Source: Nitrospirota bacterium
GTDB taxonomy: Bacteria; Nitrospirota; Thermodesulfovibrionia; Thermodesulfovibrionales; Magnetobacteriaceae
DNA length: 64,000 nucleotides
Assembly (NCBI GenBank): GCA_015233725.1
Contig: JADFXD010000002.1
Span: 22,437 to 86,436 of the forward strand
Direction: 5' to 3'
A program made the translations under genes and the position numbers. Positions 38,267 through 46,918 of the stretch are shown in pieces (positions within the stretch are counted from its first letter, which is position 1; every line of letters starts with the position of its first letter). Under the pieces are notes generated by a model. It was not told the DNA's origin, searched no databases, and saw only the letters and a list, made by a program, of their open reading frames with translations.

Positions 38267-40051
38267 TCAGCGTTTATCTACCGCGTTAAACTTACACACG
38301 TCATAACACGAGTTACACTTTATACACAGGCCATGATCGATATAGTGAGTCTTTTTCTTCTCACCGGTGATGGCCTTAACCGGACACACCCTGGCACACA
38401 TCGTACAGCCCGTGCAGGCGTCTTCCTTGATAGTGTACGTCAGCAGTGCCTTACACACGCCAGCCGGACAGCGTTTGTCTATGATGTGGGCATCATACTC
38501 GTCCCTGAAGTACTTTAACGTACTCAGTATTGGGTTTGGGGCGGTCTGCCCCAGTCCGCACAGGCTTGAGTCTATGACATCCCTTGCCAAGGCCTCTAGT
38601 GTAACCAGGTCGTTGGCCTTGCCCTTACCCTCGGTAATCCTGGTGAGGATCTCCAGGAGTCTCTTTGTCCCCACGCGGCAGGGCGTACACTTGCCGCAGG
38701 ATTCCGCCTGGGTGAACTCGAGGAAGTACTTGGCGATATTGACCATGCAGTCGCCCTCATCCAGGACGACCATGCCGCCAGAGCCCATGATAGAGCCAAC
38801 ACTGGCCAGCGACTCGTAATCAAGATGGGTGTCCAGGAGACTCTCCGGGATACATCCACCGGATGGGCCACCGGTCTGTACGGCCTTAAACCGCCTGTCC
38901 TTTTCTATACCCCCGCCTATACCGTAGATGACCTTGCGCAGGGGGATACCCATCGGCACCTCGATGAGGCCGGAGTTCTTTATCTTTCCAGTGAGGGCAA
39001 ACACCTTTGTCCCCTTGCTCTTTTCCGTCCCAAGGGAGGCAAACCACTCTGCCCCTCGTCTGATTATGTACGTGACATTAGCCAACGTCTCGACGTTGTT
39101 TATGATCGTGGGTTTACCAAACAGCCCCTTTTGTGCGGGAAACGGGGGCTTGCTTCGCGGCATACCCCTGTTACCCTCGATGGAGGCTATCAGGGCCGTC
39201 TCCTCACCGCAGACAAACGCCCCGGCTCCGAGCTTGACCTTGATGTCGAACTTAACCCCTCTGCCAAAGATGTTGTCGCCCAGAAAGCCCTTCTGACGAG
39301 CATGTTTCAGCGCCAGCTCCAGCCTCTGTACGGCCAGGGGGTACTCAGCCCTTATGTAGACGTAGCCCTTCGTTGTACCAATGGCATACGCGGCGATGAT
39401 CATCCCCTCGATAACGACGTGCGGGTTGCCCTCCACAACTGACCTGTCCATAAATGCCCCTGGGTCGCCCTCATCGGCGTTACAGATGAGGTACTTCTGC
39501 GAGGCCTGCTCTTTGGAGCCAAACTCCCACTTCAGCCCCGTGGGGAAGCCTGCCCCACCCCTGCCCCTTAGCCCCGACAGCTTTATGGTGTCAATGGTAT
39601 CCTGCGGTGATAGCGTGGCCAGCACCTTTTTAGCCGCCTCATAGCCCCCAACCTTGATATACGCCTCTATGTCCTCGGGGTCTATCAGCCCACACTCAGA
39701 GAGGACTACCTTGAGCTGTTTGTCCTCAAAGTTATGGTAGTCCACACCGGCGGCAAACTCCTCAACAGGCTGACCACCGACGACGTGTTCGTTGACTATA
39801 CGGGCAACCCTGTCGAGTGTTACCTGCTCGTATGTTGTCTTCGTACCATCGATAGAGACGTCCACCAGCACGTCTCTGGCACAGAAGCCTCTACAACCTA
39901 CCCTGTGCAGGTCGCAGTGTTTTTGGGCATGCAGAGTGGTCTCCACACCAGCACTAGCCAGTTCTACGGAGAACATCTCCATGACCTCCCTGGCCCCGGC
40001 CGCTAGTCCCCCTGTCCCCATGCACACGCTTATACTGATCTGTCTACTCAC
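38267..40051 (-). CDS. NuoF/HndC-like NAD(P)H-binding flavoprotein subunit with C-terminal 2x[4Fe-4S]
   Basis: LRGRGGAGFPTGLKWEFGSKE..YLICNADEGDPGAFMDRSVVEGNPH; GKCTPCRVGTKRLLEIL; C-terminal CTGCTMCARVCPVKAITG..CIKCNSCYDVCKFNA. Confidence 0.96.
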   Translation of the reverse strand: MSRQISISVCMGTGGLAAGAREVMEMFSVELASAGVETTLHAQKHCDLHRVGCRGFCARDVLVDVSIDGTKTTYEQVTLDRVARIVNEHVVGGQPVEEFAAGVDYHNFEDKQLKVVLSECGLIDPEDIEAYIKVGGYEAAKKVLATLSPQDTIDTIKLSGLRGRGGAGFPTGLKWEFGSKEQASQKYLICNADEGDPGAFMDRSVVEGNPHVVIEGMIIAAYAIGTTKGYVYIRAEYPLAVQRLELALKHARQKGFLGDNIFGRGVKFDIKVKLGAGAFVCGEETALIASIEGNRGMPRSKPPFPAQKGLFGKPTIINNVETLANVTYIIRRGAEWFASLGTEKSKGTKVFALTGKIKNSGLIEVPMGIPLRKVIYGIGGGIEKDRRFKAVQTGGPSGGCIPESLLDTHLDYESLASVGSIMGSGGMVVLDEGDCMVNIAKYFLEFTQAESCGKCTPCRVGTKRLLEILTRITEGKGKANDLVTLEALARDVIDSSLCGLGQTAPNPILSTLKYFRDEYDAHIIDKRCPAGVCKALLTYTIKEDACTGCTMCARVCPVKAITGEKKKTHYIDHGLCIKCNSCYDVCKFNAVDKR

Positions 40052-40511
40052 TTTCGTCCTCTCTCATGGCCTTTACCATCCTTAACAACTGGTTTATGTT
40101 GGCCTTGCCATGTACCTTTTTGTTGACTATGGCCACGGGGGCAATGCTGCAGGCCCCCACGCAGGCCACCTTTTCGATGGTTATCAGGCCGTCCTTGGTG
40201 GTAGAATCTGTCGAGGTTAGAGCAGTCTCCCGCTGAAGCCTTTCAATGAGCTTCTCCGACCCCTTGACGTGACACGCCGTGCCACAACAAAGGGTAAATA
40301 TGTTTTTTCCACGCGGCTTAAGGTGAAACTGCGCATAGAAAGTGGCAACCCCATAAAACCTGCTAATAGGAATCTCCAACGAATGCGATATGTAGGCAAC
40401 CGCCTCCTGCGGGATGTAGTTAAACTCATCCTGCAACTGCTGTAAGATGGAAACGAGATTGCCCTCGTTGTGTCGATAGTCTGCGATTATGCTATCCAGC
40501 TTTTCTGTCAT
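40044..40511 (-). CDS. NuoE-like 2Fe-2S (thioredoxin-fold) subunit
   Basis: GNLVSILQQLQDEFNYIPQEAVAYISHSLEIPISRFYGVATFYAQFHLKPRGKNIFTLCCGTACHVKGSEKLI; VACVGACSIAPVAIVN. Confidence 0.96.
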   Translation of the reverse strand: MTEKLDSIIADYRHNEGNLVSILQQLQDEFNYIPQEAVAYISHSLEIPISRFYGVATFYAQFHLKPRGKNIFTLCCGTACHVKGSEKLIERLQRETALTSTDSTTKDGLITIEKVACVGACSIAPVAIVNKKVHGKANINQLLRMVKAMREDESE

Positions 40512-40565
40512 TTATCCAACTTCCTCTTCAATATTAATATTATCTATGATAATACGCATATGAAC

Positions 40566-41096
40566 CTAATCATATGAATTATCTAATCCCTCACACCTGC
40601 CACCGTAGGGAGCAAAGTGATCAATCTTTTCAAGCAGTAGTTTCTTGGCCTTGAGCCTATAGGCATCGAGTATACCCCTGACCTCGGGGTATTTGATAGA
40701 GAGGATAGCGGCGGCCAGAAATGCCCCATTGGCGGCGCCATTAATGGCAACAGTGGCCACTGGGATCCCCGATGGCATCTGCACGGTTGACAATAAGGCA
40801 TCCATACCATTTAACTCACCCGATTTAATTGGAACACCGATTACGGGCAGCGTAGAGTAAGCTGCAATGGAGCCGGCCAAGTGGGCAGCCATCCCGGCCC
40901 CGGCGATGATGACCTCAAGCCCTCTGTCCCTGGCAGTCCTTGCGTACTCCGCCGTGATCTCGGGCAGTCTGTGTGCCGAACAGACCTTCATCTCATATCT
41001 AATACCCATGTCCCTGAGCACTTCTGCTGCCCTGGACATTACAGGCATATCACTGGCGCTGCCCATCACGATCCCTATAACAGGCCCTTCGCTCAT
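40566..41096 (-). CDS. purE: N5-carboxyaminoimidazole ribonucleotide mutase
   Basis: [72 protein letters not shown] extends to 41225, but MSEGP at 41096 is the expected N-terminus. Confidence 0.95.
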   Translation of the reverse strand: MSEGPVIGIVMGSASDMPVMSRAAEVLRDMGIRYEMKVCSAHRLPEITAEYARTARDRGLEVIIAGAGMAAHLAGSIAAYSTLPVIGVPIKSGELNGMDALLSTVQMPSGIPVATVAINGAANGAFLAAAILSIKYPEVRGILDAYRLKAKKLLLEKIDHFAPYGGRCEGLDNSYD

Positions 41097-41098
41097 AT

Positions 41099-41162
41099 GT
41101 CCCTCCAAGGGGTGAGGCACCCCCGCCATAAAATGGGGTGAGGCACCCCTGCCATAAAAATG
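41099..41162 (-). repeat. Two copies of the GGGGTGAGGCACCCC-NGCCATAAAA module upstream of purE
   Basis: ccctccaaggggtgaggcacccccgccataaaatggggtgaggcacccctgccataaaaatg; minus strand contains GGAGGG just upstream of the purE ATG. Confidence 0.8.
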
Positions 41163-41282
41163 AAATTGGCAGAAGTTTGCAAATAGCAAACAACACTGAT
41201 AAGAATAAATTCTAACATATTTCACCCAAAAATAGAAGGCAAATTTATTTGAGGAGGTGGGACAGTGGTTGTGTTTTAGGCG

Positions 41283-41963
41283 TTGAGGTTGTATAATAAA
41301 ACTATGCCATTGACGTTACCAATAGAAGTGTATGAGGCGTTTGAGAAGGGGCTCGGTTATGAGGAGTCTAAACATGTCGTGAAGGCCTTTGAGACGGCAA
41401 TCTCAGATATCACCGATTACAAGTGGCAAACCAACAAGGAAGAAATCTTGTCGGAGGTGAGAAAGGAATTCTCGGAAGTAAGAAGAGAGTTCTCGGAGCT
41501 GAGAAGAGATTTCTTGGAGCTGAGAAAAGATACGGACAGGAAGTTCTCCGAGATGGACAGGAAGTTCTCCGAGCTAATAGACAAGAAGTTCGGAGAGGTG
41601 GACAAGAAGTTTGCGGAACTGGATAATAAGTTCTCCGAGCTAATAGACAAGAAGTTTGCGGAACTGGATAATAAGTTCACCGAGCTAATAGACAAGAAGT
41701 TCGGGGAAGTGGATAAGAAGTTTGCCACAAAATCTGACTTGGCCTTGTTAGAAAGCAGGATTAGCGAACGGTTTACCCGCCTCGAGGGTAAAATGGACGG
41801 CGAGTTTAAGAGAATCGATGGTGAGTTTAAGAGAATCGATGGCGAGTTCAAGGCCATGCGACTTGAGATGAAGATATTCTTTCTGCTTATCGCCTTATTG
41901 ATCCTTGCCACCAATCCCAGGGCGCTTGACATGATCGCCAAGGTCTTCGGCTTTGTGAAGTAG
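41283..41963 (+). CDS. Coiled-coil protein with C-terminal TM segment (DUF1640-like architecture)
   Basis: Repeated KFSELIDKKFGEVDKKFAELDN heptads; C-terminal IFFLLIALLILATNPRALDMIAKVF; 21/24-bp tandem repeats at DNA level. Confidence 0.75.
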   Translation: MRLYNKTMPLTLPIEVYEAFEKGLGYEESKHVVKAFETAISDITDYKWQTNKEEILSEVRKEFSEVRREFSELRRDFLELRKDTDRKFSEMDRKFSELIDKKFGEVDKKFAELDNKFSELIDKKFAELDNKFTELIDKKFGEVDKKFATKSDLALLESRISERFTRLEGKMDGEFKRIDGEFKRIDGEFKAMRLEMKIFFLLIALLILATNPRALDMIAKVFGFVK

Positions 41964-42202
41964 AGCACTCCCCCTCATATCTGAAACACCCCTGCCCTAA
42001 GACCACTGACCCCACTGATCAAAGGCTATAACATCCTCTCCTGCCTGGCATACTGCCATGCAATATACGGACTTATAGCAACTTGGCACAGCCAGGCTCT
42101 GCCACATGGATATGGTCTCGGCATCACTTACCCTCCTTCTGTAATCGGAAGAATCCTTGCTAAGTAAGAGAGCATAAACGTTTATAACAATATCACCCCC
42201 TA

Positions 42203-42286
42203 AGATAAAGAAAAAAGGGAGGCGGCTCCGCCCCTCCCTCGGACCCACCCCGCAAGGGGGCCAGCCCCCTTGACCCCTTCCTGCTC
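42203..42286 (+). repeat. Composite dispersed repeat R9
   Basis: aagataaagaaaaaagggaggcggctccgcccctccctcggacccaccccgcaagggggccagcccccttgaccccttcctgctcg. Confidence 0.85.
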
Positions 42287-42426
42287 GTTATAGTTATTTA
42301 TGATTTCCTGCTTATTGACAACACCTTTTGCTTTTATTTACCATCTTAATAGATGTAAGATGCAGACAGGGACGCACAAGTCTCTTGCACTACCATAAAC
42401 TAATTAAGTACCCTTTGGAGGATTTT

Positions 42427-43155
42427 ATGTCTGAATTTAGTGAGTCACAGTGGGCTAGGCTGGAGTTTAGCAGGGACTATGTTGACAATGCCGACAATTT
42501 CATTGTACAGCGCGCGATGATGTTTGATGTCTTGATGTCGTATTACAGGCACTTTATGCTTGGCAGGGGCGACGTCAATGCACGCGGTATCCTCGACCTT
42601 GGTTGCGGAGATGGCGTTATCACGCACATGCTGCTGAGGCTCGACAACGACGCCCACGCCACGCTTGTGGATGGCTCAGTCGATATGCTCGATAAGGCCA
42701 GGGCAAGGCTGAAGGGGGTTAGTGGCGTCAAGTTTATTCATGCCTCATTTGAAGAAATCATCGGGGATGATATATTGCCAAGGGGGGTTGATTTTGTCGC
42801 CTCATCCCTGGCAATCCACCACCTCAACATGACTGCAAAGACGCTGCTTTTAAGGAAGATATACGACGCCTTAAAGCCCGATGGACACTTCCTCAATATA
42901 GACGTAGTTATAGCTCCTTGCCAGTCGCTGGAGGATTGGTACATGGCACTATGGAAGGAGTGGATTATCCAGAGGCAGGCCTCTCTGAGGCTGGAGGCGA
43001 ACTACGATCACATCCCGGCTAAATACAAGTCACTCGGTGAGAATCAACCAGACACCCTGGATGACCAACTAGAGGCAATGAGAGACATAGGATTTTACGA
43101 CACCGATTGCTTTTATAAACACGGGATATTTACGATATTTGGCGGTAAGAAGTAA
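42427..43155 (+). CDS. SAM-dependent class I methyltransferase
   Basis: ILDLGCGDGVITHMLLRLDNDAHATLVDGSVDMLDKARARL; ORF track start 42328, ATG 42427 (MSEFSESQW) more likely. Confidence 0.88.
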   Translation: MSEFSESQWARLEFSRDYVDNADNFIVQRAMMFDVLMSYYRHFMLGRGDVNARGILDLGCGDGVITHMLLRLDNDAHATLVDGSVDMLDKARARLKGVSGVKFIHASFEEIIGDDILPRGVDFVASSLAIHHLNMTAKTLLLRKIYDALKPDGHFLNIDVVIAPCQSLEDWYMALWKEWIIQRQASLRLEANYDHIPAKYKSLGENQPDTLDDQLEAMRDIGFYDTDCFYKHGIFTIFGGKK

Positions 43156-43195
43156 GAAGATGAGATCAAGAACATATCCCTTTTCTTCGTCTTCT

Positions 43196-43780
43196 CTACT
43201 GCAGAGTATAATACGCCCCTGACTGACATGCCTTGCACAGTATCTTGCCATCGACCACACTCTCTCTGGCGTCGGAGATGTGTTCGGCGCATTGGCTGCA
43301 TACGACTCGTCTGAGGGGTTTGCCGGGCATATCTTCTTGGCGGACGTTAAGGGATACTTCCATGCACCTGAACAGTTCTTCATTTGTCATGACCTTGTAG
43401 GCCTCGCACTGGGCCTGCATCTGGTCATCGATGTGGGGGAAGCGGCGTTTTGCTATCTCCCTGGCCTCTTCAATGGCCAACACCCTGATGGCGTGATTTG
43501 TCCTCAGGTTTAAAAACGTGGCTGCCATCTTGCCGTAGTCAACGTATTTTAATGTCCGGTGTCCCAATGTACAACCCGTTACCGATGTAATGGCGTCAGT
43601 GGCACACCTGTCGATCTCCACATAGACGATCAGGTTTTTTCTATCCCTACCCTTTGGCTCCTCTATGCCGATTATGGTAAGCCCCAATATCGACATCCTG
43701 ACGCCAAGCACCTGCCCAGCACACAAATGCCCATGTATCCTGGCCGACTCAGCCAACAGTAGATCAAAATTATAAGCCAT
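43196..43780 (-). CDS. FmdE-like protein (formylmethanofuran dehydrogenase subunit E family) with C-terminal zinc finger
   Basis: AESARIHGHLCAGQVLGVRMSILGLTIIGIEEPKGRDRKNLIVYVEIDRCATDAITSVTGCTLGHRTLKYVDYGKMAATFLN; C-terminal CSQCAEHISDARESVVDGKILCKAC. Confidence 0.88.
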   Translation of the reverse strand: MAYNFDLLLAESARIHGHLCAGQVLGVRMSILGLTIIGIEEPKGRDRKNLIVYVEIDRCATDAITSVTGCTLGHRTLKYVDYGKMAATFLNLRTNHAIRVLAIEEAREIAKRRFPHIDDQMQAQCEAYKVMTNEELFRCMEVSLNVRQEDMPGKPLRRVVCSQCAEHISDARESVVDGKILCKACQSGAYYTLQ

Positions 43781-44074
43781 CCTGTTAATAGCTTAAACCA
43801 CAAAAAGCATATGTGTCAAGGCGTCAAAAAAAAAAAGAATAGGGACGGAGTCACCCCTGGCTCAGGTTGTCGCACCTTTTTTCTAATGCGATTGCCCTGA
43901 ACTAACCATACTCAACCCAAATTAAGCTCACGGCATTGTGGTATAATAGTCGCATAAAGTACATGCAGAGGTGGCATCAATGAAAAGTAAGTCGGTCCTG
44001 ACCCGATCCTGCCATAGTCATACAGGTAGCAGCTATGAGCGGGTATGTGGGACAAATGCCCACTTTCCCTGGCG

Positions 44075-45625
44075 ATGACTGCCGAGAGACAGTTTATAAT
44101 ACATTTGTTGAGGGCATTTTTCCTGATCTGCCTGGATGTCATGGCCTTTTATACGTCGCTGTTTGTTGCCTGGTACATCCGGGACGGCATATTGCCCCTG
44201 GTGTTTAATTGGAGCCGCTCCTTACAGCTCTTCACTGCTCCAGGACACTCCTGGTTCTTTACTGCTCCAGGACACTCCTGGTTCTTTACTGCTCCAGGAC
44301 ACTCCTGGTTGCTGGGCGGGTTGACCGAAAACTTCTCTTTTGGTATGTATGTGGGGCTGTGGTGGGTGCCAGTTACTTATGTGTCTTTCAATGCCTATAG
44401 CGGTATGTACAGTGCCAGATTGCCCTTTTGGGATGATACACGGAGGTTGATTACCAGTCTTACGCTGATTATGTTGATTGTCATGATGATCGTCAATATT
44501 GGACAGATGTCGGCAGAGATATCACGGGTGATCCTGGTGTTACTGTGGTGTATATCGCTTGTTGTCTTTCCTGTATATCGACTGTTAGGCAAAAAAACGC
44601 TTTTTAGATTCTGCGTCTTTAAGACCAAGGCGCTCATACTTGGAGCCGGTAATACCGGCAGGCTGATTAATCAATGGCTGGCTCGTGAGAAATCTATCGG
44701 CATTGAGGTTGTGGGCTTTTTAGATGACGACCAGGAAAAGATAAACACCCTGGTTGATGGCAAGAGGGTGTTTGGAGGTATAGGTGACTATGCGCCCTTG
44801 ATCAAAAACCTCAGGACAAGCACGGTGATAATTGCCATGCCCTCACTTGGCCCCAAGCGTATATCCACGCTTGCGTTTCAACTGCAACTGTGCATAAAGG
44901 ACGTCATGATCGTCCCAGACCTCTACGGTGTGGCGCTGTTGAACACGGAACTATTGCACCTGTTTTATGAGGAGATATTCCTGTTAAAGATCAAGAACAA
45001 TCTCAAGTTTGTCAAAAACCGCGTCATAAAGCGTTTGTTTGATATTGTCTCGGCTATTGTCTTATTACCCTTGTTGTTGATCATTGTTGGGATTATCGGT
45101 CTGCTCATAAAGCTGGAGTCGCGTGGGCCTGTTATTTATTCGCATCTGAGGATTGGCAAGGGTGGGAAGCCATTTAAGTGCTACAAGTTTCGCACGATGG
45201 TCAAGGACGCCGATGCCGTGCTTGCCACCCTCCTAAAGAGCAACTCCAAACTCAAGGAGTGGCAACAGCGCTACAAGTTGACAAACGACCCGAGGGTCAC
45301 CCGATTTGGCGCCTTTCTGAGAAAGACCTCGCTGGATGAGCTGCCACAGATATTTAACGTCCTCAAGGGAGAGATGAGTATTATCGGTCCGCGACCAGTG
45401 ACCGAACACGAGGTGGAGACCTACTACAAGGAGCTGGCCGAGGCATGTTTTTCCGTGTTGCCTGGCATCACGGGTCTGTGGCAGGTCTCAGGCCGCAACG
45501 ACACAACCTACGACTACAGGATCAGACTCGATAACTGGTACATCATGAACTGGTCACTGTGGCTTGACATCGTCATACTGATAAAGACTATCTCGGTGGT
45601 GTTCTTTATGAAGGGGGTGCGGTAA
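44075..45625 (+). CDS. Polyprenyl-phosphate sugar-1-phosphate transferase (WbaP-like, exopolysaccharide)
   Basis: CoA-binding-like region [17 protein letters not shown] and bacterial sugar transferase motif [96 protein letters not shown]. Confidence 0.95.
   Translation: MTAERQFIIHLLRAFFLICLDVMAFYTSLFVAWYIRDGILPLVFNWSRSLQLFTAPGHSWFFTAPGHSWFFTAPGHSWLLGGLTENFSFGMYVGLWWVPVTYVSFNAYSGMYSARLPFWDDTRRLITSLTLIMLIVMMIVNIGQMSAEISRVILVLLWCISLVVFPVYRLLGKKTLFRFCVFKTKALILGAGNTGRLINQWLAREKSIGIEVVGFLDDDQEKINTLVDGKRVFGGIGDYAPLIKNLRTSTVIIAMPSLGPKRISTLAFQLQLCIKDVMIVPDLYGVALLNTELLHLFYEEIFLLKIKNNLKFVKNRVIKRLFDIVSAIVLLPLLLIIVGIIGLLIKLESRGPVIYSHLRIGKGGKPFKCYKFRTMVKDADAVLATLLKSNSKLKEWQQRYKLTNDPRVTRFGAFLRKTSLDELPQIFNVLKGEMSIIGPRPVTEHEVETYYKELAEACFSVLPGITGLWQVSGRNDTTYDYRIRLDNWYIMNWSLWLDIVILIKTISVVFFMKGVR
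44234..44310 (+). repeat. In-frame tandem array of the 27-bp palindromic module inside the sugar transferase CDS
   Basis: actgctccaggacactcctggttcttt x2 plus a 23-bp partial third; encodes [26 protein letters not shown]. Confidence 0.95.
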
Positions 45626-45627
45626 GA

Positions 45628-46752
45628 TTGCCTTACGTGGATAAGTACCTGCTAAGGAGGCTCTACAACAGCCTCAAGCTGCGACCTCTCAAGATTGCCG
45701 CCATCAGGGCACTGGAGGCATTTAGTCTCCCCGTCTATCGCCTTGCCATTGATACCAACAACGCCTGTAACCTGCGCTGTATCATGTGTTACATGTCTCT
45801 TAAGCAATTCAGGGGGCAGCTCAGGGTGATGCCCCTTGAGGTCTTTGACTCCCTTGCCAGGGACATCTTCGGGATGGTGCGGGTATTGGAGCTCTCCTGT
45901 GGGTATGAGCCGTTTTTGACGAAGGGGTTCCTGGACTATCTGAGGGTCGCAAGGCGTTATTGTCATGGCTACATCAGCGTATGCACCAACGCGACCCTCC
46001 TGAACGATGACGTCATTGGCCGGATCGTTGCCGAGGGCTTGCTGGATGAGGTCATCGTCAGCATCGATGGCCTTACCGAGGCGACCTACAACGGCATCCG
46101 GCCAAACGGGGATTTTAAACGCGTCCTGGCCGCTCTTGGGTCTATCAAGGCTCATCGTGGTAAGGGGTCTACTCCGGTGGTCAGGATAAACTACACCATG
46201 CTGCGGTCAAACGTCGAGGAACTGAGGCATATCTATGAGTTTGCCAGGGAGTATGGCGTTGGCATTGTGCAGTTGAGGCACGCGAGGCTGGCCAGGCCAT
46301 TTGACGAGCTATTTGGGCAGTCGCTGTTTTACCATCAGGAGCTGTACGACAAGACAATAGGTGCATTAAGGCACCAGTTTGATGTCGCCAGCCCGAAGAT
46401 CGTGTTGATCCATCCGCCGTTGTTTTCTCAGAGGGAGACAACAATCAATGTCAGGTCTCCAGGAGCGTCCTGGAGCGGATCAAAAAAGCAGTGTGCGTAT
46501 CCGTGGTTTTACTTCATAATAGCCAGCGACGGGGCAGTCAAGCTCTGTCACAGCGGCGTTATCGGCAACATCAATGAGCGTCCATTCAGCGCTCTTCTGA
46601 GGTCGGATCGGGTCAGGGACATCCGCCGTCGTCTGCTGAGGGGCGAGCACAAGGCGATCTGCGCCGATTGCCTGACGATCAACGACGTCAGCGACATCAG
46701 ACAACCAGAGGCCTTCATCCGCCCCGATAAAGACTACAGGCCATATGCGTAA
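45628..46752 (+). CDS. Radical SAM / SPASM-like protein
   Basis: CxxxCxxC in NACNLRCIMCYMSLKQF; VIVSIDGLTEATYNGIRPNGDFKRVL; C-terminal cysteines CAYPWFYFIIASDGAVKLCHSGVIGNI..CADC. Starts 3 bp after the upstream stop (TTG). Confidence 0.92.
   Translation: MPYVDKYLLRRLYNSLKLRPLKIAAIRALEAFSLPVYRLAIDTNNACNLRCIMCYMSLKQFRGQLRVMPLEVFDSLARDIFGMVRVLELSCGYEPFLTKGFLDYLRVARRYCHGYISVCTNATLLNDDVIGRIVAEGLLDEVIVSIDGLTEATYNGIRPNGDFKRVLAALGSIKAHRGKGSTPVVRINYTMLRSNVEELRHIYEFAREYGVGIVQLRHARLARPFDELFGQSLFYHQELYDKTIGALRHQFDVASPKIVLIHPPLFSQRETTINVRSPGASWSGSKKQCAYPWFYFIIASDGAVKLCHSGVIGNINERPFSALLRSDRVRDIRRRLLRGEHKAICADCLTINDVSDIRQPEAFIRPDKDYRPYA
46459..46485 (+). repeat. One in-frame 27-bp palindromic module in the radical SAM CDS
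   Basis: ccaggagcgtcctggagcggatcaaaa; encodes SPGASWSGSKK. Confidence 0.85.
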
Positions 46753-46863
46753 GAAGAAAAGGGAAAGAAGGGGAGCGCCTGGCCGCCCTCCCCTCAGACC
46801 CCTCCCGCAAGGGGAGGGGTGAGGCACCCCGGCCAACAAGAAGTCCCCTTGACCCCTTCCTGC
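46751..46863 (+). repeat. Composite dispersed repeat R10 with embedded GGGGTGAGGCACCCC module
   Basis: aagaagaaaagggaaagaaggggagcgcctggccgccctcccctcagacccctcccgcaaggggaggggtgaggcaccccggccaacaagaagtccccttgacccc. Confidence 0.85.
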
Positions 46864-46918
46864 GATAGTTGTTATAATATTTCTTAGTATTCTATTAAAT
46901 ATCAAAAGGAGGTTGTAG

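Noticed and set aside
43942-43947. TATAAT promoter upstream of the sugar transferase
   Set aside because: A -10-like hexamer is present but no convincing -35 at proper spacing; not reported as a feature.
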